From contig CAVSIX010000017.1 of the NCBI GenBank assembly GCA_963728195.1, positions 62,001-126,000 on the forward strand: DNA of 64,000 nt, read 5' to 3'. Of this stretch, positions 17,456 through 28,400 are shown in pieces (within the stretch, counting starts at the first letter, position 1; each line of letters begins with the position of its first letter). Made by a program: the position numbers and the translations under genes. The stretch is from Sva-07 sp963728195 (GTDB lineage: Bacteria > Actinomycetota > Acidimicrobiia > Acidimicrobiales > Ilumatobacteraceae). The notes below the pieces were generated by a model, which was not told the DNA's origin, ran no database searches, and saw nothing but the letters and a program-made list of their open reading frames with translations.

Positions 17456-20446
17456 ATGTCCACGCTGTCGCGTCACCGGCCTGCGCACGTCGCGCAGGGC
17501 ACGTGGCGCAGCGGCGCGCTGCACGTGTGGGGCTGGAACGGGCTCGACACGGCGCCGATGGCTTGGCTCTACAGCGGGTTCCGGCACCTCGATGCCGACG
17601 GCACCCGCACCGGATGGCACGACACGCCGGTGTCCTACGGGTCGATCGGGCGGTTGAGCCTCGACATCGACGGGCGACCGTCGCTGCACGCCTCGTCGGT
17701 ACAGCTCGATGCGATGGGCACCGCCGTGTGGTTGTCCGAGTTGCCGGGCGAGCCGTATCTGTCCGATTCGCTGGTCTGGTTCGCCAGGGTCGCCGAACTC
17801 GCCCGTCGCACCGTCTCGGCGGGTCGCATCACGCCCGTGATCGTCGACGAGGGTCCGTTCACCGTCGCCCGCTGGAAACCGGTGACGTCGGAGTCGATCG
17901 ATGCGACCCTCGCTGCGCTGGCCGGCTCGATGCCCCCGATCTGCACCGCCGGTTCGGGGGTCGACGCCACGACCATCTACGTGCAACTCGTCGACGGCAT
18001 CGCCCGATCGTTCCTGTTCCAGTACGGCTGGAAGCCCGACCTCGGACGCCAGCGCCGTGCCGAGATCCAGGCGCTGCGGGCGACGTTCGGCGCACTCGCC
18101 AAGCCCGACCACGTCATCCGCGGCGGCACCGACGACTTCGACGATGCGCTGCGCCAGTTGCGCGACGAACTCGATCGGCACCGGCGCCGACTCGCCGGTG
18201 AGCCGGTCGTCGTCCCGCGGATCCGGCTGCTGATCTCCGACGACCCGGGCGACCCGTGGATCGTGCGTTTGGAACTCGTCGACGACAGCGACAGCGCTCG
18301 CTGGTGCACCGCCAACGACGTGTGGGACGGCAACGACACCGCGATCGAGGTCGCCAAGAGTGCCCAGCACCTCGACCGGTTGCGTGAGTTGATCGGCGCA
18401 ACGGTCGACAACGTGAAGGTCGTTCCCGGCCTCGCCGATCTCGCCGTGGAACACGAACCGACGCAGGTCGAGCTCGACCTCGACGTGGCGGAGGACTTCC
18501 TCGACATCGCTCCGGTCGAGCTGCAGCGCATGGGCATCGAACTGATCGGGCCCGAACGTCTCATCCGCACGCGGGTGAGCATCAACGGTGAAGCCACCCC
18601 CTCGCCTGCGGACGACCGCAAGAAGCAGTTCGGCAAGGAAGCGCTGGTCGAGTGGAAGATGGTGATCGGCGACGAGGAGATCTCCGACGCAGAGATCGCC
18701 CGGGCCGAAGAGGTGGGCGCCACGCTCCTGCACACCGGGCACCGTTGGGTCCGTATCGACGCCGACGAGCTGCGCCGCAAGCGCGCCAAGCTGACCGAAC
18801 TGCAGACGACCAAGGCGACGGTCACGCCGATCGAACTGCTGCGTCTCGCCAACGACGAGACCCTCGGTGCGGGACCCGACCACGCCGCCGACGACGGCTC
18901 GGACGAGGGTCTCGGTGCGATCAGCGTGCGCAGCTACGACGGGTCGAGCGACGCCGACTGGGTGCGCAACCTGCTCGCAGGCCTGCCCGACGAGCGCCTC
19001 GACGAGACGCACGAAGCACCCGACTTCGTCGGTGAGCTCCGCCACTATCAGCGGCGGGCGCTGTCGTGGCTGCAGTTCCTCGCCAAGTTGGGACTCGGCG
19101 GCTGCCTGGCCGACGACATGGGCCTCGGCAAGACCGCCACCACCTTGGCGCATCTGCTCGAACGCCCGGGCCCCCATCTGGTGGTGTGCCCACTCAGCGT
19201 CGTGCGCAACTGGAGCGAGGAGGCCGCGCGGTTCACGCCGAAACTCGACGTCACGATCCATCACGGAGCGAACCGTCGCCAGGCCACCGACGACGAGTCG
19301 CTGTTCGCTGCGGACCCCGAGCGTCAGCTCGTGATCACCACCTACGGGCTGCTGCCGCGCGACCTCGAGCACCTCGGCGACGTCGACTGGTCGACCGTCG
19401 TGCTCGACGAGGCGCAGATGGTCAAGAACCCCAACACGAAGGCGGCGCGGGCAGTTCGCCAGCTGCGCTCCGGCCAGAAGCTCGCACTCACCGGGACCCC
19501 GGTCGAGAACCGCCTGAGCGAGCTGTGGTCGATCCTCGATGCCGTCAATCCGGGGCTCCTCGGCGGCCTGCAGAAGTTCCGCGAGCGGTTCGGTACCCCG
19601 ATCGAACGCCACGCCGACGCCGACGCCGCGGCACGCCTGCGCCACATCACCCAGCCGTTCATCCTGCGGCGCACCAAGGCCGACAAGCGGTTGCTGCCGG
19701 ACCTGCCCGACAAGATCGAGCAGATCGCCTACGCCAAGCTGACCCGCGAGCAGGCGACGCTGTACCAGCAGGTCGTCGACCAACTCCTCGCCGACGCCGA
19801 ACAGGCCAAGGGCATGCGTCGCCGCGGGCTCGTGCTCGCCGCGTTGATGCGCCTCAAGCAGATCTGCAACCACCCCGCTCATGCGCTCGGCGACGGATCC
19901 AGGCTGGCGGGGCGTTCCGGCAAGCTCACCCGCTTCGACGAACTCGTCACCGAGCTGCTCGACGCCGACGAGCGCGCGCTCGTGTTCACCCAGTTCCGCG
20001 AGATGGGCGAACTGCTGCGCACCCACGTCAACGAGCAGTTCCACTTCGACCCGCCGTTCCTGCACGGAGGAGTCAGTCGCACCGGTCGCGACCGGATGGT
20101 CGATGCGTTCCAGGACGGGTCGGGCCCCCCGCTGCTGCTCGTGTCGCTCAAGGCCGGCGGCACCGGGTTGAACCTGACCGCCGCCAGCCAGGTCATCCAC
20201 TACGACCGCTGGTGGAACCCCGCCGTCGAGGACCAGGCAACCGACCGGGCGTGGCGTATCGGCCAGGACCGCACGGTCAACGTCCACAAGCTCGTGTGCG
20301 AAGGCACCGTCGAGGAACGCATCGGCGTGATCATCGACGACAAGCGCAAGCTCGCCGAGTCCGTCGTCGGCACGGGCGAGGCGTGGCTGTCGGAGCTGTC
20401 CACCGACGAACTGCGCGACCTCGTCATGCTGGAGATGGACGCATGA
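17456..20446 (+). CDS. SNF2/RapA-type DEAD/H helicase-like ATPase
   Basis: A 996-residue Swi2/Snf2-type double-stranded-DNA translocase of the bacterial kind. The N-terminal half (about 1-520) carries the helicase-associated SNF2_assoc-like region. The ATPase core follows: motif I DDMGLGKT with K559, motif II DEAQ, motif III ALTGTPVENR, then the C-terminal helicase lobe with SLKAGGTGLNLT and the motif VI region DQATDRAWRIGQ, which is diagnostic of SNF2 proteins. The next gene, a SWIM zinc-finger protein, overlaps the stop as ATGA. This pair is common in actinobacteria, probably in DNA repair or transcription-complex recycling, but its role is not well defined. Confidence 0.92.
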   Translation: MSTLSRHRPAHVAQGTWRSGALHVWGWNGLDTAPMAWLYSGFRHLDADGTRTGWHDTPVSYGSIGRLSLDIDGRPSLHASSVQLDAMGTAVWLSELPGEPYLSDSLVWFARVAELARRTVSAGRITPVIVDEGPFTVARWKPVTSESIDATLAALAGSMPPICTAGSGVDATTIYVQLVDGIARSFLFQYGWKPDLGRQRRAEIQALRATFGALAKPDHVIRGGTDDFDDALRQLRDELDRHRRRLAGEPVVVPRIRLLISDDPGDPWIVRLELVDDSDSARWCTANDVWDGNDTAIEVAKSAQHLDRLRELIGATVDNVKVVPGLADLAVEHEPTQVELDLDVAEDFLDIAPVELQRMGIELIGPERLIRTRVSINGEATPSPADDRKKQFGKEALVEWKMVIGDEEISDAEIARAEEVGATLLHTGHRWVRIDADELRRKRAKLTELQTTKATVTPIELLRLANDETLGAGPDHAADDGSDEGLGAISVRSYDGSSDADWVRNLLAGLPDERLDETHEAPDFVGELRHYQRRALSWLQFLAKLGLGGCLADDMGLGKTATTLAHLLERPGPHLVVCPLSVVRNWSEEAARFTPKLDVTIHHGANRRQATDDESLFAADPERQLVITTYGLLPRDLEHLGDVDWSTVVLDEAQMVKNPNTKAARAVRQLRSGQKLALTGTPVENRLSELWSILDAVNPGLLGGLQKFRERFGTPIERHADADAAARLRHITQPFILRRTKADKRLLPDLPDKIEQIAYAKLTREQATLYQQVVDQLLADAEQAKGMRRRGLVLAALMRLKQICNHPAHALGDGSRLAGRSGKLTRFDELVTELLDADERALVFTQFREMGELLRTHVNEQFHFDPPFLHGGVSRTGRDRMVDAFQDGSGPPLLLVSLKAGGTGLNLTAASQVIHYDRWWNPAVEDQATDRAWRIGQDRTVNVHKLVCEGTVEERIGVIIDDKRKLAESVVGTGEAWLSELSTDELRDLVMLEMDA

Positions 20447-21153
20447 CGAGGCCCCGTAAGCCGTTCGGCGCCAACCATCCGGGCCGGCTCCCCGCCACGA
20501 TGATGAAGGTGCTGGCCGCAGAGATGAGCGACCCGTCGCGCCTACGTCGGGGCAAGCAGTACGCCAAGGACGGCTCGGTGCTCGACATCGTGATCGATCC
20601 GGGCACGGTCACGTGCGAAATTCAGGGGTCACGCTCCACGCCGTACATCGCCGTCGTGGCCGTGCGGCCCGGCGACGGGATGCCGCTTCGCCGCGACGTC
20701 ACGTATTCCTGCACGTGTCCGGACAACGACAATTGGGACGACTACGCGTGCAAGCACGTCGTCGCCACGATGTTCACGCTCAGCGACGAGTTCCTCCTCG
20801 AGCCCGAACTCCTCGACCTCTGGCGCAACCGAGCGTCCGAGCACGACGACGGAGACGGACCCGACGATGACGAGGGCGACGACGTCGGCGGCGGCAACCG
20901 GTCCATCGGGGTCGGGTCCGAAAGGAGCGGCAGGCATCTGCGGTTGGTGCGGCCGGCGGAGGACGCACGGCCACAGCGCGAGCCCGCCGAACCACGTCCA
21001 GATCCGATAGCGGATCTCCTGCGCATCCCCGCGGGTGCGACGCTTCCCGACATCGATGCGATCGAACGAGCCGAGCCGCACCTGCCCCGGTCGCGCGAGG
21101 TCGCCACCGTCTTGCGAGACGCACTGTCGCACCTGCGCATCGACTGGGACTGA
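20443..21153 (+). CDS. SWIM zinc-finger protein, partner of the SNF2 ATPase
   Basis: A 236-residue protein. The SWIM signature CxCx(n)CxH is present in YSCTCPDNDNWDDYACKHV (about residues 87-105), a zinc-binding fold linked to DNA or protein contact. The N-terminal part (RRGKQYAKDGSVLDIVIDPG) is typical of SWIM proteins next to SNF2 helicases. The middle is an acidic, probably disordered linker, and the C-terminus is helical. The ATG overlaps the SNF2 stop (ATGA at 20443-20446), implying coupled translation and a shared complex. Confidence 0.88.
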   Translation: MTRPRKPFGANHPGRLPATMMKVLAAEMSDPSRLRRGKQYAKDGSVLDIVIDPGTVTCEIQGSRSTPYIAVVAVRPGDGMPLRRDVTYSCTCPDNDNWDDYACKHVVATMFTLSDEFLLEPELLDLWRNRASEHDDGDGPDDDEGDDVGGGNRSIGVGSERSGRHLRLVRPAEDARPQREPAEPRPDPIADLLRIPAGATLPDIDAIERAEPHLPRSREVATVLRDALSHLRIDWD

Positions 21154-21195
21154 GCTGCGCGCGGTGCATGACCAAGCCGCCACGCAACGCGCACG

Positions 21196-21201
21196 TACAC
21201 T
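21196..21201 (+). promoter_or_regulatory. Putative -10 box TACACT for the MoxR operon
   Basis: TACACT ends 6 nt before the MoxR ATG at 21208, consistent with a leaderless transcript that opens the moxR-DUF58-transglutaminase-like operon. Confidence 0.5.
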
Positions 21202-21207
21202 CGTGCA

Positions 21208-22158
21208 ATGTCTCTGCACGCCGCGCAGGTGGCCGACGCACTGCTGTCGAACGTCGACCAGGTGGTCCGCGGCAAACGCGACGAGATCCGCCTCGCTCTG
21301 TGCTGTCTGCTGACCGAGGGGCACCTGCTCCTCGACGACGTGCCCGGCACCGGCAAGACGAGCCTGGCGAAAGCGATCGCCAACTCGATCGCCGGTACCT
21401 GGACCCGCGTCCAGTTCACCCCCGATCTCCTGCCGACCGACATCACGGGCGTGATGGTGTTCGACCAACGGACCAGCACGTTCACGTTTCGAGAGGGGCC
21501 GGTCTTCACGAACGTGCTGATCGGCGACGAGATCAACCGGGGCAGCCCCAAGACCCAGTCGGCGCTGCTCGAGGTGATGGAGGAACGCCAGGTCACCTCC
21601 GACGGCGTGAGCCGATTGGTACCCCGGCCGTTCTTCGTGATCGCCACCCAGAACCCGCGTGACTTCCAGGGCACGTTCCCATTGCCCGACGTGCAGCTCG
21701 ACCGGTTCGCGATGCGGCTCACACTGGGGTACGTCGATCCGGTGACCGAGGTGTCGATCCTCGAAGGCTTCCACCGCCATCGGGCCGAGGACAACCTCGA
21801 GCCGGTCACCGACCCGGCCGAACTCGACCGTGCGATCTCCGAGATCGATGGCGTCAACGTGGCGGGTTCGATCCACGACTACATCGTCCAGATCGCCAAC
21901 GCCACCCGTCTCCATCGAGATCTGCGCCTCGGCGTGTCGACACGGGGCACGCTCACCGTGCTGCGCGTCGCCCGAGCGTTTGCAGCAACCGACGGCCGCG
22001 ACTACGTCATCCCCGACGACGTCAAAGCGGTCGCCGCGCCGGTGTTCGCTCATCGCATGGCGCTCACCGCCGAGGCCGAATTGCGAGGTGCGAGGGTCGA
22101 CACCGTCCTCGCCGACATCATCGACGACATCGCGGTGCCACGTACCCGAGAGACGTGA
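21208..22158 (+). CDS. MoxR-family AAA+ ATPase
   Basis: A 316-residue AAA+ protein. The Walker A is VPGTGKTS, the Walker B region GDEINRGSPKTQSALLEVMEE is the MoxR hallmark, sensor 1 lies in FFVIATQNP, and the lid domain is C-terminal. MoxR ATPases act as chaperones that help assemble metal- or vWA-domain proteins, usually with a DUF58 partner, which is the next gene. The stop is followed after one base by the DUF58 GTG, so the genes are translationally coupled. It is the first gene of a three-gene operon. Confidence 0.93.
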   Translation: MSLHAAQVADALLSNVDQVVRGKRDEIRLALCCLLTEGHLLLDDVPGTGKTSLAKAIANSIAGTWTRVQFTPDLLPTDITGVMVFDQRTSTFTFREGPVFTNVLIGDEINRGSPKTQSALLEVMEERQVTSDGVSRLVPRPFFVIATQNPRDFQGTFPLPDVQLDRFAMRLTLGYVDPVTEVSILEGFHRHRAEDNLEPVTDPAELDRAISEIDGVNVAGSIHDYIVQIANATRLHRDLRLGVSTRGTLTVLRVARAFAATDGRDYVIPDDVKAVAAPVFAHRMALTAEAELRGARVDTVLADIIDDIAVPRTRET

Positions 22159-22159
22159 G

Positions 22160-23269
22160 GTGCTGACGAAGTCGGGCCTCGGTGCGGTGCTGACCGCCGT
22201 GGTGCTGGCGATCGTCGGTTGGTGGTGGAGCTACGAAGAGCTGGTGGTCGCCGCCTTGTCGATCGGTGCCGTGCTGCTGATGGCGATCTGGGTGTCCCAA
22301 CGCCCGCTGCGCGCCGTGGTGACGCGTCGACTGCAGACCGTGCGGGTACCGCGGGGCGACCCGATCCTCGTGGACTATCGCGTCCGCAACGCCACGCGCT
22401 TCCGGTCCGGCCGGGCCACGATCATCGATCGGTGCGACGACGCCGAAATTCGCGTCGACGTCGCGCCGGTCCCCTCGAATCTGGAACACACGGTGACCGG
22501 CTCGATCCCCACCCGTCGGCGCGGTGTGTTCGACGTCGGCCCCTTCGAGATCGAACGGATCGATCCCTTCTGGTTGACCGTCGGCCGCCGGCGCGACACC
22601 GAACGCAGCTCGGTGATCGTCCATCCCAAGATCTACGACCTCGTCGGCCCCCACGGCGCCGTGCGAGTGGTCGAGAACGAGTCGGTACTGCGACGAGCCA
22701 CCGCAGACCCGATGTCGGGATTCGTGTCGATGCGCGAGTACGTCGCCGGTGACGACCCACGCATGATCCACTGGCCGACGACGGCACGAACCGGCACGCT
22801 GATGGTGCGCGAGCACGTCGAGGTCCGACGACCCGAGTTCACCGTGGTGCTCGACACGGCACCGTCGACGGGCACTCCCGACGATTTCGAGGAGGCGGTC
22901 GACGTCGCTGCGACACTCGCCGTGCACGCGATCCGCTCCGGCCTCGACGTCGTCGTGCGCACGACCGACCGTGATCACGCCGGACGTCCGACGCCGCTGG
23001 TCACCGACGCATCGGTCCTCGATTTGTTGACGCCGGTCCAGCACTCCGATGAGGAGACGCTGCTGCCGATCGCCGCATTGTTCGCCGGCGGGTTCGACCA
23101 GACCTCCGTCGTCTTCGTCACCGGTCCAGCTGGTCCGTCGAGCCGGTTCGCCACGTCCGAGCGCATGTCGGTGGTCCGCATCGGCGACGGTGCGATCGGA
23201 GGTCCCGGCATCGTCCTGGCGGCACACGATGCTCGCGAGTTCGTCCGGCACTGGCGGACCTGGGGATGA
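22160..23269 (+). CDS. DUF58 membrane-associated protein, MoxR partner
   Basis: A 369-residue protein with two N-terminal hydrophobic helices (about 6-45), then a beta-rich domain and the DUF58 signature SMREYVAGDDPRMIHWPTTART (about 194-215). DUF58 proteins contain a degenerate vWA-like fold and co-occur with MoxR and TgpA-like transglutaminases. The GTG start is one base after the MoxR stop and the 3' end overlaps the next ATG (ATGA). The C-terminal part (about 225-360) could carry the vWA-like segment (VVLDTAPS). The function is unknown beyond this context. Confidence 0.85.
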   Translation: MLTKSGLGAVLTAVVLAIVGWWWSYEELVVAALSIGAVLLMAIWVSQRPLRAVVTRRLQTVRVPRGDPILVDYRVRNATRFRSGRATIIDRCDDAEIRVDVAPVPSNLEHTVTGSIPTRRRGVFDVGPFEIERIDPFWLTVGRRRDTERSSVIVHPKIYDLVGPHGAVRVVENESVLRRATADPMSGFVSMREYVAGDDPRMIHWPTTARTGTLMVREHVEVRRPEFTVVLDTAPSTGTPDDFEEAVDVAATLAVHAIRSGLDVVVRTTDRDHAGRPTPLVTDASVLDLLTPVQHSDEETLLPIAALFAGGFDQTSVVFVTGPAGPSSRFATSERMSVVRIGDGAIGGPGIVLAAHDAREFVRHWRTWG

Positions 23270-25446
23270 CGACCGTCATCGAACCTCCGGTGATCGATCG
23301 GCCGCCGCTCCTCGCGACCACGGCGAGCGACGTCGCACTCGTGCGGCTGCGCATCGTGCTGCTCGCCATCGGGTTCGTCGTCGTCGGTGCGGCGTGCGGT
23401 GACATCTTCGACCGCACCGAATGGATGCTCCTGGTCGCACCACTGCCCGCTGCGGCGGCGGCGTTCGTCCTCGTGCGGCGAGCGGCGCTCTGGCGCCTCG
23501 GTGGAGCCGTCGCCGCCACACTGCTCGCGGTCGCGGTCACGGTGGCCGTCGCCGGTGGTACCGCCACCGACGTCGTCGGGGCGTTCACGTCGGGATTCCA
23601 GGGTCTGCTCTCGACCGAGTGGCCGAGTCCTGCTCGCCCCGAGCTGCTCGGCGCCGTCGCCGCCGCACTCGCCACGACGTGCGCCGTGAGCGCCGAGCTC
23701 GCCGGACGCCGACGCTTCCACCTGCTCGGGTTGCTCCCGCTGTTGCTGGCCTACGTCGGTGCAATCGCCCTCAGCGCACCGCACGGGGTCACGTGGCGGT
23801 GGTTGATCGGCCTGGCCGCCGTGTCGATCACGTTCGCGCTGCTCCGCAACGACGGCACCCTCGGCGATCGTCTGGTGCTGCTGCGTGGCGAACGTCGCCT
23901 CGTCGTGCTCCTCACGGCTGCGATGATCATGGTCGTGCTCGCAGCCCTGCCGGTGTCGCTCGGTGTCCGGGCCGACCCCAGGCGCAATGATCCCGCCGAA
24001 CAGAGCGCGCCGCTGCTCGACCCGATCGAAGCCACGTTGGCACTGCGGGGCCTCGACCCGCCGATCCAGCTCCACGTCGTGACCGCGACCGGCGGCATGG
24101 CACTCCCCACCCGATGGAGGACGGCCGCACTGTCGGCCTATGACGGTCGGCGCTGGTCACCGGTTCTCACCTTGCGCCCGATCGGATCGACCCTGGGTCC
24201 GGTCACCGGCCCGACGATCGATGCTGACGTGAGCTTCCTCGACGACAACCTGACCCTGGTGCCACTGCCAGGACCTCCGGTCGCCGTCGATGCCGCCGTC
24301 GAGACCGACGCCGACCGGACCGTCGTCAGGCTCGCGCAGCGCCCGTCGCCGGGTGATGTCGTCGGTGTGATCGCCAACGTGGCGCCGGCGGTCAACGCGG
24401 CGACCGAGGTCGGCGTCGCCCCCCGGCTGGTCGACGAGAGCACGTCGGGGCTGTCGCAACTCGCCGAGGCACTCGCCGGTGGCGGCGACCCCGTCGAACA
24501 GCTCGGCCGACTCGAGTCGACCATGCGCAACGAATTCGTGCTCGACAGCGACGTCCAGGGCGGTGGGCTCGAGCAGGCGCTGATCGACCGCTTCCTGCGC
24601 GACACCCAGCGCGGCACCAGCGAGCAGTTCGCCACCTCGTTCGTGCTGCTCGCACGCTCACTGGGCATCGAGGCGCGCGTCGCCACCGGATTCCTTGCCG
24701 GCGAGGACGGCGCCAGCACCGCCGCCCCGGGTGAACCACTGGCGTTGACCTCGGCGGATGCGCAGGTCTGGGCCGAAGTCCAGCTCGGCGACGGCACCTG
24801 GGTCGCCTACGACCCGGTTCCCGACGAGGAGATCGACGACGGGCCGCCGCCACCGCCCGAACCCCAGGTCCAGGCTCCTGCGGCACCGCAGCCCCCGATC
24901 GCACCACCGCCCGAATCCGACACGGAGACACCGAACGAGGACGAGCAGGCCGACACCGTCGACGACAGTGCACTGTCGACGGTGCTGCTCTGGGCGGTCC
25001 GCGGATCGGTGGGGCTGACGTTGGTCGTGCTGCCGTTCGCGATCGCCGCCGGCCTGATCGTCGCGGTGAAGTATCGGCGACGCAAACGGCGCCTCAGCGC
25101 ACGTGATCCAGCCGAGCGGATCCGCGGCGCCTGGGCATCTGCCACCGACGCGCTCGTCGATGCCGGTCTCAGCATCGGGGTGTCGGCCACCGACTCGGAG
25201 ATCGTGGCGGTCGGCGCGCCCTACGCTCCCGACGCCTCCCCACAGCTGCGACGGTTGGCGACGATGTCCGGCGCGGCCACGTTCGGTACGCCTCGCCATC
25301 CCGACAGCCTCGCCGAGGACGCCGTGTCCTGTCTCGGTTCGGTGGAGCAAGCCGTCGTGTCGGTACGCACACGCTGGCAGCGCCTGCGTTGGCGACTGAG
25401 CCTGCGCTCGCTGCGCCCGGCGACACGCTCGCCGCTCACCGACTGA
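23266..25446 (+). CDS. TgpA-like transglutaminase-fold membrane protein with a degenerate catalytic site
   Basis: A 726-residue protein with the DUF3488-transglutaminase-core layout: about six or seven helices in residues 25-225, an extracellular domain, a Pro-rich linker (about 525-560), one more helix and a cytosolic tail. The transglutaminase core is recognisable (EQFATSFVLLARSLGIEARVATGF, then WAEVQLGDGTWVAYDP). The catalytic triad is broken: Ser452 stands where Cys is expected (RGTSEQFA) and Gln500 where His is expected (ADAQVWAEV); Asp516 is kept. It is thus probably a pseudoenzyme, perhaps binding peptidoglycan or surface protein. The ATG overlaps the DUF58 stop (ATGA). Confidence 0.85.
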   Translation: MTTVIEPPVIDRPPLLATTASDVALVRLRIVLLAIGFVVVGAACGDIFDRTEWMLLVAPLPAAAAAFVLVRRAALWRLGGAVAATLLAVAVTVAVAGGTATDVVGAFTSGFQGLLSTEWPSPARPELLGAVAAALATTCAVSAELAGRRRFHLLGLLPLLLAYVGAIALSAPHGVTWRWLIGLAAVSITFALLRNDGTLGDRLVLLRGERRLVVLLTAAMIMVVLAALPVSLGVRADPRRNDPAEQSAPLLDPIEATLALRGLDPPIQLHVVTATGGMALPTRWRTAALSAYDGRRWSPVLTLRPIGSTLGPVTGPTIDADVSFLDDNLTLVPLPGPPVAVDAAVETDADRTVVRLAQRPSPGDVVGVIANVAPAVNAATEVGVAPRLVDESTSGLSQLAEALAGGGDPVEQLGRLESTMRNEFVLDSDVQGGGLEQALIDRFLRDTQRGTSEQFATSFVLLARSLGIEARVATGFLAGEDGASTAAPGEPLALTSADAQVWAEVQLGDGTWVAYDPVPDEEIDDGPPPPPEPQVQAPAAPQPPIAPPPESDTETPNEDEQADTVDDSALSTVLLWAVRGSVGLTLVVLPFAIAAGLIVAVKYRRRKRRLSARDPAERIRGAWASATDALVDAGLSIGVSATDSEIVAVGAPYAPDASPQLRRLATMSGAATFGTPRHPDSLAEDAVSCLGSVEQAVVSVRTRWQRLRWRLSLRSLRPATRSPLTD

Positions 25447-25472
25447 GCAGTCGCGCACCGCTCACGGCGGCG

Positions 25473-28400
25473 TCACGGCGGCGTCGTGGTGGTCGTCGTC
25501 GTGTTGCTGTTGGGTGTCTGCGGCGACGCGGTGATCGTGAGCGTCGCGGGAGCCGACGTCGCATCGCCGTCGGTGACCTGGTAGCTGACCGCAAAGGTTC
25601 CCGGCCTCGACGTCAGAATCGAGAGCTGGAGCCCGTTGCGGCCGGCGACGACACCGTTCGGGTCGGAGAACGATGCGTCGACGATCGTCGGAGGTGGACC
25701 GTCCGGATCGCTGGCTTGCAGGTCGACGAGCGCAGAGGTGCCGACGGTCACCGAGATCGACTGGTCGATCGCCACCGGTGGTTGGTTGGAGCGGGGCCCG
25801 AGGACGGTGACGGTCGCCGACGCCGACTCCGCGCCCTCGGCGTCGCGAATGCGATAGGTGAAGGTGGCATCGCCCACACCATCGCCCGGGTCGACCGCGA
25901 CCGTGCGCCCGTTCGGCTGCAGCGCGACGCTGCCGGTTCCACCGCCCGAGAACGTCAGTGTTCCGGGCACCAGTTCGCTCACGACGAGTACTCCCGCCGA
26001 GTCGACGTCGGCGTCGTTGGCGACGAGGTCGACGGTGCGCGGCGCCCCATCGGTCACGTCGACCGTGTCCGCATTGGCCACCGGTGCTCTGTTCTGCACG
26101 GTCACGACGACGTCGACGACGGTGGCCAGCCCACCGGGGTCTGCGACCGTCGCCGTGAAGCTGACGGCGCCGAGCGCGGTGCCGGTCGTGGGACTGATCA
26201 CCAGACGATCGGACTCGGTGGACACCCATGGTGGCGCACCGGCGATCGAGGTGATCGTCAGCGCCTCGGCATCCGTCGCGAGGTCGGTGACGGGGACCAC
26301 GACGGGCTCGGCACGGAAGACGTCGATCGACCGTGCCGCACCGACCGGCTCCTGGTTGACGTCGATCGTCACCCGGCCACCGGCTCGCAGGCGGCACGAA
26401 TTGACGACGGAGTAGGTGATGAGCACATTGCCGTTCTCGCCCTCGGGCGGGGTGTACAGGCCGCCGACGAACTCCGGTGGCCCGGTGACGTCGACGATCG
26501 TCCCGTTCGATGCCAGCGCACCGAGGTCGACGGCGATCGGCTGGCGGTAACCGGTCTGGAGGAACGCGTCGTTGGCGACCGGCGACGACGCTGCGCACGG
26601 CTGCACGTCGATGCGGAGTGTCGCTCTGTCCGTGAGCTCGCCGTCGCTCAGCTCGTAGGTGATCGCAGCGGTCCCCGACGCCCCCGGTGTGGCCGTGAAG
26701 CTGATCGATCTGTCGGCGTTCAACGCCGTCGAGCCCAGCGACGAGTCCGCCCTCGACACGATCGACACCGTCAGCGGGTCGCCGTCGGGATCGCTGTCGT
26801 TGAACAGCACGGGCACCGTCACCGAACCACCGTTGACGACCGACGTGGTGTCGTCACGCGCATCCGGGGCCCGGTTCAGTGGCTCCTGCACCGTCAACAC
26901 GATGCTCGACGTCGCCGTGAGACCGCCGCCGTCGCGGATCGTGTAGGTGGCGATCACCTCGCCGACGAAGTCGGCGGGCGGCGAGATCGTGACCACCGAC
27001 CCGGTCAGCGCCACCGTCGCATCGCCGGAGACCCTCGTCGCCGACACGACCGACAGCCCGCCCGCTGTCTCGTCGGGATCGCTGTCGTTGGCGAGCACAG
27101 CGAACTGCTGAGGCGTCACCGGGCCGAAGATCGTCAACGAGTCCGGTACGGCGATCGGCGCCTGGTTCGCTCGCTCGGTGATCGTCACCCGCAGCCGGCC
27201 CGTCGACACCGCGCCCTCGGCGTCGGCGACCTGGTAGTTGATCGTGGCGTTGCCGATCACGTCGCCGGCGACGAACGTGATGATGCGGCCTGTCCGGCTC
27301 GCCGTGCCGATCACGGGGGCGGTCGAGGACACCAGCTCGAGCTCGGCATTCGTGCCGTCGGGATCGACGTCGTTGTCGAGCACGTCGATCGATGCGGTGG
27401 TGCCGACTTCGAGAACCAGCGAGTCGAGGTTGGCCTCTGGCGAACGGTTGGTGATCACCGGCTTGCGGACCGACACGATGATCGAGGCCGATGCCGTGGA
27501 TCTGCGGGCGTTGGTCACCTCGTAGGTACACCGGAAGGCACCGGACAGTCCAGTGGGTGGGTCGTAGCGGACCTGGCCGTCCGCCGTGACGGTCGCACTG
27601 CCGCCGCCCGGACAGCCGGGGCGGCCGGCGAGCTTCGGACGGCCACCGGACGGGTCGCCGTCGTTGCGCAGGACGTCGATGGTCACCGGCACGTCGACGT
27701 AGGTGAACGTCGAGTCGTCGCGCGCGTACGGTGGGTCCGCCAAGGGCTCCGGCAGGACGGTGATCGTCACGTCGCCGACCACCTCGTGGCCGTAACCGTC
27801 GCTGACGGTGTAGCTGAACCGAGCGGTCGCCTGGCCCTCTTCGTCGACCAGGGGCGCAGGTGAGAACTGGATGTGCTCGCGGTCGAACACGGTCACCTGT
27901 CCACTGTCGTCGTCGGGCTGCGTGACCGAGACCACCGTCAGCGGGTCACCGTCGGGATCGACGTCGTTGGCGGTGACCTCCACGATCGCCGTCTCGCCGA
28001 CCACGACCTTGTCGTTGTCCGCCGCGACCACAGGCGGGCGGTTCGGCTCGACGTCGTCGATCACACTGACCAGGACGGAACCGCGAACGACATGGCCGTT
28101 GCCGTCGTCGATCGAGTACATGAACGGAACCAGCGACGCTGCCCCTGCGCGGGCGATGACCGCCAGCTGCTCGCCCTCGACGGCCACCTCCAGGCCGGCG
28201 GGCAGGGGCTCGACCGCCGACAGCGTCAGTGGGTCGCCGTCCGGGTCGGCATCGTTGACCAACACCGGTATCCGAGTCGGGACATCGCGCCGCAGACGCA
28301 CGGCGTCGGGCCGTGTCACCGGCGGTCGGTTGGGATCACCGGTGCGAGCGACCTCGACGCGGACCTCGACATCCTCGCCCACCGCTTCGAAGGCATCGAT

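Noticed and set aside
17429..20287. A minus-strand open frame of 952 codons opposite the SNF2 gene
   Set aside because: The plus strand has all SNF2 motifs; the opposite frame is rich in Val, Leu, Arg and His without domains.
25389..27863. A plus-strand open frame of 824 codons opposite the Ig-repeat gene
   Set aside because: It is low-complexity, Arg/Asp-rich and repetitive because it mirrors the Ig repeats.
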